NCBI GenBank assembly: GCA_030435675.1
Contig: CM059623.1
Coordinates: forward strand, 11,124,012-11,188,011
Direction: 5' to 3'
From: Steinernema hermaphroditum
Taxonomy: Eukaryota > Nematoda > Chromadorea > Rhabditida > Steinernematidae
DNA: 64,000 nt
Positions 50,101 to 62,100 of this stretch are shown here, piece after piece. The first letter of the stretch is position 1. Every line of letters starts with the position of its first letter. A model generated the notes under the pieces. It had not been told where the DNA came from, did no database searches, and was given only the letters and a program-made list of their open reading frames with translations. A program made the position numbers and the translations under genes.

Positions 50101-53100
50101 AGCGGAGCGGAACACTCGAGAAGTGGTCTTCGGCTTTTTGTTTAGGCTGTGGGAACAATGGACGATGGAGGGGCTGAACGGGCGAGGGAACCGGAAACGA
50201 CATGGAATTTCAAACTTTAGTCCCTCGACCGTGTTGAACTTCCTGTTTACATCGGCTCATCGATTTTATCGTGAAATCGAAAATAGCGTTGCCCTTCGAA
50301 ATGATGGCCGATTCCAATCCTGATTCGAGCACTGCCTAGATATGTGAATCCCCACACATAAAGACCTATATGCCATCGTAAACAAGCCAGCTGATTTCTG
50401 ACCCTACTAATCTCGGCTTCTCCGGACCTTGTTTTCCTAAGAATAATTGAAGAGCTCAGCGTTCGGCTAATTCAATTGGACATGGCCGAAGTCCACGTTT
50501 AATGCCCTATGGCTACTACTGCCACGTAAATAATGTATCGCCCTGGGACTTGTTCCATTTTTGGTTAACTTTATGTCTTGAGGGAGACAACAAATTGGGA
50601 AAATGTCGATCGACGGCCTGTGGTCACGAAATGGAAATATGCCCGGAAGACGACGTCCAGGTCTGAAGTAGCACCACATGGAAACGGACTCAATTAGCTG
50701 TCCCGAAACTTTCAACATGGGATAGAATCCAAAAAGACCGGTTCGTTCTTCAAGCGCTTATTCAGCTATGGAATTATACAAAACCCGAAATTGAATAGAC
50801 TCTACATTTCTCGCAAATTGAATTCAATGAAAAAACTTGAATTGGTCCCTACAATCTTAAGATTGAAGGTTATGTGGTCTGACTTCCACCACTGGAGGTC
50901 GCTCGACATTACGAAATCGACTTCAACGATGTGTACCAGGAGCTGCGCGCCAGAATCCTCGAGATCATAGCCGAGTGCCCAAGAGTCAGCTCCGCATAGT
51001 CAAACCATGTGTGGTCGCTCAAATCATTTGTCTTCCAAAAAACGACCGATCGCAACAGTAAAACTCTTGGTAAATGCATTGCGAACGGTCTTCGCACTTC
51101 CACTATAAGGAGCGACAGTCCATCATTGGGGTACAGCAGAACTACAGCAGTCCGGAGAAAAACACATTCTCATCAAGAACGCCAACTGCGTCCACCGAAA
51201 AATCAGCAAGTGACATTTCGTGGATTAGCACGGAAACCACAGATTTTTTTACACTGTAATCGAGGGGTGAGGGTAGAACGAGGTGAGAACACCCATCAAC
51301 AATGTAGCGCAAAAACAAGTCCACACTTTGATCGGTCAACATGCTATTAAATGTCACAACAACTTGCATGTTCAAATAGTTTTTGACGATTGACTAGGCT
51401 ACTATGCGCGATGACACTTAGCTGTTAAAAACCCTCTAGCCATTCTCCGCATCCTAAGAAATCTCAAGAAAGTGAACAGCCTGGAAACTCGCGTCAGTGA
51501 TATTAATGCGGTTCCGTACCACACGACGGCTAACATCGATCAAAGCTGCCAGACAGATACAAAAAATCGTCTGCAGCAGGATTGGACTTCAAAGATTGAA
51601 ATGCTTCACCTATGAACATCAGAATTCAAATGAAACTAAAGATCCTTCAACCGTATGGCATCTTAACCTTGTTCTAAAATTCAAATAAAGCTAATTAAAT
51701 TGTTCTGGTTGAGAGAGTGACGAAGGATATAAAGGAAGTGATGCCACATGGACAATTCAATGGCCATCAAAGATCACAGATGGCCTGGGAGCCGAGGGAA
51801 TCGAGAGGGTAAACAAAGGAACGTCACGGGCGCTCCTCTAAAATGAGGCCATTCCACTTCAGTAGATTACGACTTTTTTGGGCAAATTCGGCATAACCGC
51901 GGCCAATTACGTGACCCACCTACGTTCGCCGTTGGCGCCCACTCGGCCGAGCACAAAAAGGGCCGAAAATCGATTGACATTTCCGCCATCGGCCCATGTT
52001 TCGTTGGTCGACAGGCGGGTCTGTTTGTTCTAGCCGTCGCAAAACTGATAAGTAATTACTATCTGTGTTCGTTGAAATGTGTATTGGCCGGAAGCCAAAA
52101 AAGGACGAACACTGAAGGGCGTTCTCTGCTAAGTCAATAAGGAACAGAGCCTGAGGCAATGTGACTCAGTGCGATGGAGAGGGAATAGCGAGGACAAGTG
52201 GCTGTCGCCGCCCGAGGAGCACAAAGATCGGAGGGGCCAAAGACGGACGATTCGAATATTCATGGCCGAGCGTGGCTAATAGAGGGGAAATTGCGAATTG
52301 GGGAGTGAAGAAGGGGCCATTTAGAAGGCGATGTTTGGTTTGCATTATCGGGTTCGGCATCGAGAGGTTGAGGGTCAATTGGAGGGTCTTTGCACTAGAT
52401 GTGGATTGTATAGTTGGGTAGAAAAACGCTGCGATCCGAACGGTCAGATGAACGAAACGCACGTAGATGCAAATGATTCTGTCACAAAAAGTAATTGAGC
52501 AAAAGCAAAAACGATATGATCTATCGGAATCGCTTTCTTTGCAAGTTGTAGGACGCCACGGGAGGTCACTTTTTCGACCATTTCGCGGAATGCGAGGACA
52601 TTTCTGCAAATGTTGTAGAAGATCCGAACCAAAGCACACGTTTTTAAAACGGAGGGGCGATCTTGTACGACGAAATCTTAGTTTTGAGAGTCCTACAGTT
52701 CTCCCTCTTCCACCCAACAGCTCAATCACTCAATCCGAGAAGAAGACCACATTTTTCCAGCTAATCGAACCAAGACATGGCAAAAAGGAGCGAGCCTCAA
52801 TGCCATATCCCAGAGCCCGCGATCCACTCATTATTGTCCCTAGTCCACAAGTCTCACCAAAGTCAAATAGCCATAACGACGCCTACTTGAGCGTACTACG
52901 GTTTGTGACGATCTAAAAGACGAAGTAGACGGCTCTTTCCCGTTTTTTTTTTGCTATTTTCCGGGGCCGTCTCCTATCGATCATTGACAAATTTACGAGC
53001 GGCAATAAATCGCTCGTCGCTCATTTGAATGCTGACCACACACAGACCGTCTGTCTATGTAGTCTAGACACGACAGACACCGTCTGGAAGTGTAAGGAAA

Positions 53101-56100
53101 GGACAACTTTTTGTGTTCTTCGTGAAAAAGTCTTTCAACAATGATCGACATCTGGCGCTGTCTACTCGCCTATTGTGGCCAAGTGAGACAACAAATAACG
53201 ACCATCTGTAGTAATAGAGACCCGACTTTCAATTATTGCCGTCCACACCTTACTCAACATGCACCTCCTGTTTCTCCTCAGCGTCGGGTGATCTTTCCTC
53301 AGCGTCCGCCGACGTCACCGCATTATCTCTGCTAAAGCGTGCTAAGCACCGCCACAGTCCATCGTTTCCGCCGAATCTTCGTAATCAGCTTCCGGAGACG
53401 TCAAACTCCACCAACTGTTTTCGCCCGCTCCGGGGGCGACGGATTCTGAATTTCCGATCCGTCGTGACAGATGGAAGTTGGAATGAATCAGACGATTTTT
53501 TCGAACAAACATGTTTACGAGAAAGCCGAATTGAGTCACATATTAAAAACAAAGTCGTGTTCAAGCTCGATCGCGTGAGGCGTGGAGAAACAGGAAGTGG
53601 GGCGAGGCCTGGGTCCAAAGAGCAAAGACGACGAAACAAGAAACAGATTGTATTGAGGTAAGGAGGGGGAGAACGCGGGATAATTAGCTTTTCGCGTTAA
53701 TTGTCTCAATTGTTGGGTGTTACGTAATGGGATCGGGGAAAGAGTGACAAAAGACAAGGAAGGAGTTTAGCGCTGAATGGCGATTCTTAATTACAGAACC
53801 CACATCTCAGTAACGGGGGCTAAACGAATTGTCGGATTGTTCACAAGGCAACTGATAAAATTAGCTTCTTCGATCGGTTAGAGCAAAGAAGCGACGTTTG
53901 AAGTTTCCATCTAGGCTGTCTCTACTCTGATGATAAATCGCAACATCCAATTTACCGGTTAACACCACCCACTCACCGAGAGAGAATACCTAATCTGTTC
54001 AAGGTCGAACGAAATTGCGATTTTTTAGGCGTCTCGTCTGCGTCGACGTCGACCAAAAGTCACTCGGGTCAAGCGCCGTCGAAACCGTTTTCTTTCGTGC
54101 TTCATCAAATACTCAAGTTTGAGTGAAGTTTGTGTTTTGCATGCCGTCGGCTGAACGCTAACGAGATGTCAAGGCCACGTATCAAACCAGGATCTGTCAT
54201 GTTCATGGAATTTGAAGACGCGCCTTGTTTTGGTTTGTTATAAGAATGCTCTTTGTTAGAAAGCAGACACTCGTAAATATTTCAACGGCAGACGAGGCGG
54301 GGAAGTGAAAGAGAAAAGTGCAAAGAACGAGCAGTTCGACGGCGACAAAGTTCGTTTTTTCAGCACTTTTTGGGAAGACGTGGCAAAGAATGAACGTTAC
54401 ACTTAATAGGAAAACATTTGGATAGGGAGCCACCGTTCGTTCGATCTACGTGCAAAGCGCGAAGATTGTCGCGGTGGTCTTTTGAAAGGGCAACAATCAA
54501 CATCCAACATTGCTTGCCAAGAGCCTACTGTAGAATATCGACGACCAGATCTTTGGCCATGGGACCATGGCCACTTTTTTTCTATTCTGAGAACTGGTCC
54601 ACCTACAATCGGGACGAGATCTAACAAGGCTCAATCACATCCTTTTTCCATAGACCACCGAAGATTCCGTGCTCTTGTGCCCTCCAAAAAATGACGTCTC
54701 TTCCAGACATCACTCGCTCCTTATCGCTAATTCTCAACACGTCTTCAGGCTCCAAAAACTGAGTCCTGTGATCAAAAGTCGCAAGCCACACGTCCAACCG
54801 AGCAAAGGTCGCCCACCCGGTACCCTGATTCGCGCCAAGTGCACCTGTTATCCTGACACCGCCGACTCTGTCTCCTCTGGCTACTTGTCCACTTACCTCG
54901 TGTCACACAGCTCTCGATGAACTGCTGGATCTGCTGTTGGATGTACATGGAGACGATGGGTAGACAGACGTCGGCCATTTTGTGTCTGATAGACGCTGAC
55001 GGAGTGACGGCTGTGGGGGAGATTGACAAATTTTCCGATTACCGAAGAACACCGAAGCGGAGATAGCGCGGTAGACGGCGTGTTGAGTCATGTGTTCCTC
55101 GCCCCCCTCCTAGCCCCTCCTCCCCTTCGGAGACGTCGCGCGCGCCATTTAAATGAGGTTTTTGGGTCCGTACCGGCCGCCGATTTCAGGAGGGAACATG
55201 TGATCGATTTGAATGCAACAGATGCGCGCCGCGTATCAAGTGGTACCGCATACCTCAGGGTACTGTGAGGGAATTGGGCATCGTCTGGCCGCTATTCATG
55301 AGGGGGAGATGGTACGACCGGCCGGAAACCACAGTAGAGGGCTGTGGGAGAAAAGGGGCCAAACGTAAACAACCGATGGTGAATGATCATCAATTTGAAT
55401 ATTCCATGTCAAGTGGAGGTTTTATTGTAAGAAGTAAGGAGCATCTTGACTAAAGACTGCTACAGACCTATGCTCTGTAATCTTGCATTTCTAACCACAT
55501 GGTAGATACTTTGGTAACAATTTGTAAAACTGGCAGTCCGAGGTTACTAATTCACGAGAATAAGGAGTAAAAACCACTAAAATTAACAAATTTATTTTGA
55601 AAACCTTCCCAAAAATTGTGCGCCTCCAGTCTGCCAAATGATTACGGTATGCCAACGAATCTATGACCTAAAAACATAGCTGACAGTATGTCCAATCAAT
55701 GCTTAATTCCAGCCATTCTGTGGGACTGAGAACTGATCTTAGCCGAAAAATGATGTCCATTTCTGCTCCTGACACTTCCAAAAGGCTGATAGAACCACTC
55801 AATGCTTAGATGGTCTTCTCAAAGAGTCTCAGACCACCCTCATTCTACACATCTACACAGACCCTTTCGGGCATATTAGTCCAGTCTGTTTCCGCGAGCG
55901 CATTTATGGACCACAAACCAAAACAATCATCGTCTTAAAACGACGTTGAAGAACCGGAGTGACTAATCCGAACAGTGAGAAAAACGACCGATTTAGAATA
56001 AATATAGCCGATCGCTCCAAACATTTGGAAACTTAGAGAGGCCGCACTTCTGAACGCCAACATCTCTCAAAAGCAAAATAGAAAGGAAATTAATAAGACA

Positions 56101-59100
56101 GGAAATGACATGTGGCTTCGGCGCAGAAGCCATCTTCGTGTCACTTCACTAATTCACGTTTTATGTCTGCGAACGTAAGCCTACTTGGAATTTCAAATCG
56201 TATTTATAGAAAAAGCATTTTCCGCTTGAGACTCACTTCCGTCCCGTGCCATTTCGTGGCGCTCTCTGATGTGTGCCGCCAAACTTTACATCAAAAACGT
56301 GGGAAGACTTGATGAATAGCAATGAAGCCTGTCTGCTTTTTTGTGATTTAGACACAAAAATCGTGCCACCCATACGGGGCCACCATCATTTTACGACAGC
56401 CTTAATTATTTGTCAGAATAGAGCCGTAATGAAGTTTTTCTTGTTATGAATATGGAGGGAAACCTGCTTCGTTGAGAGTCCCTATGAATCAACCCTAACG
56501 ATCTTCGAAGAATATTGTGGACCGTAAAGATCACTTTTTTGTTTTCCTGTTTACTTTTGGCTTCGTGACGCTATCAGCGATCACTTTCGCTTAGCCGTCG
56601 AATGTTCACGACTGACGTCCCCGATATTTACCCAGCGGGTTCAATCAACTTTCGAAATATCGTTGCCATGAATCACGTTCGTCGACCACAAGTCACATGC
56701 CCGTTCTGTTCAGGGGTTTCGTGTATCGTCTAAGTGGAAAGATTACGACGGACCACTACAAAATGGAACGTTAAACTTCCAGAAGATGAATAGGGTTCAA
56801 AGTACCGGCTTCTTATGTCTTGATCGTTTTTGAAGCTTTCAAAAGAGCTTGATAAGCTTAACAAGCTGTGTTTTTTCAGCGTTTCTTGACAATAAAATAT
56901 TACAGCTCTAATGTCGGAAAAAAACGGAAACCTGTTCGTACTTCCGGTCGAGAACGATTTCTTGTTTTTTTTAATTATGACCTTCGTGGCTGACAGCTTG
57001 AAGGTTAAGCTTTACCGATTTCCAAGGCTTCTTTATAGGATCTCTTATAGTCAATCCCATAGTGGAAAGATGGATTGATGTGAATGTTCCTACTTCCAAG
57101 TATGATCTTTTTCGCCTTCGCGTCAATCACATATTTTACAAAATGTGATTTCTAATAGCATTTAGAAAACAGGAAAGTCCCATGATCAAAAAGCACCCTA
57201 GGGGTCTTCATATATCATCGGGTGAAAATTGGCCATTTTTCGGTTTCCGGTACTCTCACACTTCCGGCACGTTTCCTATCTCAACTTCCATCTTCTTAAC
57301 TCGGTCATCTTTGGACTCCCTACCGGTTTGCGTCCGCCGCCACTTGACATCATCACCGGCGCGATTATCTTCAGTTCTGAGTCAGTGGTGACGGCGACTT
57401 GCCTCCGAAAGCCAAAGAACGACCTTTTTCGCTAATTCGCTCCGATTCCATTGTCACGTTTCTGGGCACTTGTGACTTTTGATTTTGGGTTAAGAGACAG
57501 AAAAACGAGACGTCTGCCACAATTAATGTTTTTCTGAATTCTGTTTTTGTTATCGCCGCGATTTGTTGAAATGTGTTTTTTAAGAGAGACCGGCAAATAC
57601 ATGTGAAAGGCAATAAAATAATCGATTTTTGGCTCTCAATGTGATGGAGTCATCAAAAACATTCACTAAGCAAACAGACGCGTCACATAGGGTTCTATGT
57701 GCTTTAGCCACTATAGACAGTCACGTGTGGACAGTACTTGCCAGAATGGGGGACATCGTGTGAAAGGGGCATCCGCCAGCGAATCCGGTGATGGAACTGC
57801 GCTCCACAAAACAGCGCTAATTCCGGATTCGACCTCTTTGGTTCTTCGAAGCCCACGCACAGTAATGGAACAGCGGTTTTCACCTCGGACGTCGCGCCCT
57901 GTACCGAAGAAAAAAAAAACAACCATTATGATGATCAGGTGAAAGGGTCACGTGGATATGATTAGTTTGTATTGCATATTGGCCTGTATTACAGGGACCC
58001 AACAGATTTACTAGCGCTTTTCTTCATTCGTATCGATTTTTAAGGTCCTATCGAAATCGATCGGCAAGCGGTATTTACGAAGTGACAAAAACATGAGTTT
58101 ATTGCCAAAACGACGGCGCGTTTTCTACATCCCTACCTTCTTTTTTCTCTTTGTCTCCTTTAGTACACCGTCCCATATATGTACTATCCTCCTCGGACGC
58201 CTTTCACGACCACCGATCGAAGTCGTAAACGGCAGCTGTGAAATGTGTGCTTTTAGGTCGGTAAGAAGGCGATCCTTCTTTTTTATGGCCACCGCCAAAG
58301 AACAAGATGTTCTTTTCGGGTACAGTCACACTCCCGCTTATCATAAAGCACAAAATTTACTCAACATGACCCGAGCCATATTCTGATAATGACAAGAGAA
58401 GGCACATCATGCTGAACTATTTACAAAGGGTGGAACAGTGACCACAGATCGGGGTCTTGTGGGTTGAAATGTCGTAGAAGAAGACGAAAAAAAGAGTCAT
58501 CACGCGAGAAGCTCGCATCAGAACACAGTTTGTCACGCGAATGCCGCCCTTCTGAGATGTGAAAAAAAACAGATCTGCTTCTATCAGATGGGAGTAAGCA
58601 CAACATGAAGTGTTTCGTACAACTCGAAGATCGCCGAATTATTTTCGCCTCATCCGACGCTATCTATAGTACAGGAGGAGACAGCTGTGAGATATCGCTT
58701 TACTTCCAAACTGAAAACAAGTCGACAGCCTTCGTAAACTGACGATTAATCAGAGAAACAGTGACTTTCGAGAACGCCACTCGGAGTAGGTCAAAGAGTG
58801 CTCCGACCGGAAATGAGAGGTCTCGAGCAACTGTTAGAGTTCGTGCGTCCACAAAGAAAACTGAGGAAAGAAAAATAGGATTTTTATGCACATAAACAAA
58901 TCAATTAATCAGTAGTATAATGTGGTTAAGAAAGCTTGCTAATGAACATATGAAGAATAATGAACAAGAAGATTATCTTTTGCTTGACCAAATCAGTGAA
59001 GTCTAGGTGACCTATCGGGCTATCCCGAAGGCACTGGTCTTGAGTACGAATGATTAAAAAAAGGAAGATACGGACAAAGCTTGATTGAAATGAGAGCTGA

Positions 59101-62100
59101 CATTACTGATCTGGAGACAGAGAGACATTTCTGCACAAAAAAAATTGAATGTACTCATCCTTATAATAGCAAATGACGGTAATGGAGCCTTCATATGTGC
59201 AAAAATTCGCCTCTTATACAGAACCTCTCCTAAGAGAGCACGTCCCATTTCGCGCCCAAAACCTAGCCCTTCATTCACACGAACAAAATTTAAAGTTTGA
59301 AGCCGTTTCATTGAAACCCGTAAGCAATGCGCTCAAAGAGCGCAACCGCCATTGTGAGTGTAAACCTGTTTTTCAGGCGTGCACAAAACGCCTCCAACCC
59401 AATTACTCACTCCGCTTATTTTGCGAAGCACAAATTGGATTCTTTTCAACGCAGCTAATTACTGCAGCTACAATTTCGTAGTTCCATTATTCCACAGCCA
59501 AAAACACAGCATACAATCAGCGTTGGAAAAACAAAAAGAGTAAAGAGCGCCGTGGGTGTAGATGTCACTGAAATAACACATGGAACGATTCTGGCTGGAG
59601 TGGAAAGAGGTGTGAGGCGACAGTTACTTGGACACAAATGGACGATAAAGTGAAATGTCGTAAAAGTGTCAAAAATCACTTAGGGAGCTGTGATTTATGA
59701 GCTGCCGAATGGCCGAAACCTCGAGCTCTCAGAACGACCGAATGTGAGCTTATACGGGGCTCTTTGCCTACTTTCACGAAGACAAGGATTTCACAACAAA
59801 AAATATCAGCACAATTTTTTCGAAAGTACATTTCGCACCAACACGCACAGCTCACATAGCCCGGATTCCGCGTCTCTCGAAAAAGTAAACGAAAACAACA
59901 CTCGAGAGCGTGGGAGCGCGGCGGAAAGGGTGTGTCCCGAACGGACGGAACGTTTTTTGAAGATGAGGACGATTGGAGATCGAGGAAGAGTACGCAGAGA
60001 CGTCGTAGTGGGAGAGTGAGGAGGATTTGGGTTTAAGAAGGTTGTTTGGAGTGAATCACAGATACAAGTATAGACAGTTAGTCACTGATTATAAGAACTG
60101 AAGATGAAATTGTCTGGGGTCCGAACGATGTGGACCTCCGACGACCGTTCTGGGCCTTTTCCTTTCACATAGACGTTCGGACGGTACGATCATCCCAAAA
60201 GGACGCGAGCCAGCACTTGAAAACGGGTCAAAACATACGGACTATTATGATTTTAAATACTGATACAATCAGGAAAGTTCTGGTCGATGATGATCGACGG
60301 AGCAATTCTGGGTCCAATGAAGAGAGGTTTGAGGCGTCCGATGGCAACAGTTACTTGAATGCAGCTAATTACAGTAACTAATACTACTTGGCTAATGAAC
60401 AGGGCCAGTTTGGAAATAAAAAAAAGGACCGATTACGGTGTTTTCTTACAACCGGAGATGCTACTCGCTCGATGTTCTTACAGATCGGCAGGCGAATATG
60501 GAAGGGCCGATCTAGATCTCGGGGGCTTACAAAACATAGCTTAGAACTGCGATCAGTGAGAAAGTCCAAGACGGTCTCCTGGTCGTCACGTCGCCAATAC
60601 TTCTGTAATCGCCAAGATTTTGCTGGAAAACACGTCGGTCAACACATTCGAGCACTTTAAAAGTGTCAAAGACGACCAGAGAAATATTGCCGAACGAAGA
60701 GACCCGAATGGACGCTACTTCTTCTTGAGTGTTGTCGTCCGTTGGCAAAGGAACGGCCCACGAAGTGAGTGGATGTGGATACACGAGGGTTGTCGATGTT
60801 AGCATGTGATGGACCGACAACAAAAAGTGACACCTGGAAACTAAACAACTTGTTTTTAAGCGAATTGTTTACTATCAAGGAGCAAGAATGTGTGCGATCG
60901 ATCACAAAAGATCAGAGAAGATCGGAGAGTGCGAGCCGTTCCCATTTCGACACCAGATTAAGGATTGCGAGATCAGGCTAAAGAGTCAAAATACTGCCGA
61001 CAAGAGGCAGCGTCTCATCTTTTATACAGTCTTTACTTATTGTTTCCGTTTCCATGTTTGGCCAACTACTAATGTATTCGACCATCACGGTAATTCTGAA
61101 CGTACTCTATGATATCAGGTGGTAAAAGACGTCACTACGAGAGTGCTATTACTGATGGCCGCACTCAGATTGCTTTGATTACTCATCCTGGACGCTATGC
61201 AAAATCTTAAAATAGGCTAACCATTTATTTGTCGGATTAATCTGAAGTCTTTTGTTGACAAAGGAGACTTACAATTGCACGAAATGTACGAAAAAAAACA
61301 TAGCTCCTTTGATGCAACGCAGTCGTAAAATAATACGAAAAATATCTGGGACCGCTGCCAATAAGTTGCACAAAATATGACGTCTGGCAACTAAAGAGCT
61401 TGTTTTTGAGGGGACTGTTTACTGGGTTGAAACAAGAATTGTGTGATCGATGGGATCAGAAGATCAAAAAAATAAGTGACAGTATTCGCTGTCCTCGTCT
61501 TGGTCTTGATGTTGGACATCACCATGACGCTTTGGTCGTTGGATTCATTCTAGCAAGATCCCTAACCAACTTCCTTAGCTCTAAGTATGTGGCCTAAGGA
61601 CGAGCAAGTCAATCATTGACCAAACGATTTATTGTTGAGGCTAAGGACAAACATCGAGGGACACGCCTCATTCATTTCCTCATCCGACAACTTCCTTATA
61701 GATAGGAGCTGTAAACAAGTTCGGAAATCCGCCGAAATTCTGCATGAAATGGGCGTTTTTGTTTAGGGGTGTAGGTGAAAAAAGGAAATTGATGTGCGGC
61801 TTGCAGGAAAATGGGCCATTAATCAACAGGGTTCATGGGAGGTCTGCAAATGAAATCCAGGCATAAAGCATAGGGCTACACCACACATGCTGTGAATTCT
61901 GATCTTTGTAGCCACTGGCGTAGAGGGAGACGTCCTATCGGACTACTTTAGTTCTCCTACTCCACCCTTTTTATCAAAGAACAAAAACAATTGAAACATT
62001 GGGCCGTCAAAGACGATTAAATTTCGGCGGCGTCACTTTGAGTGGTGGTGCCATCGCATCTTTCGTCTTTGAACGATTTTTGATTGATCGCCGCCGGGAT

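Noticed and set aside
52166..52729. 187-codon minus-strand ORF
   Set aside because: Competing open frame on the plus strand, no domain, no splice signals.
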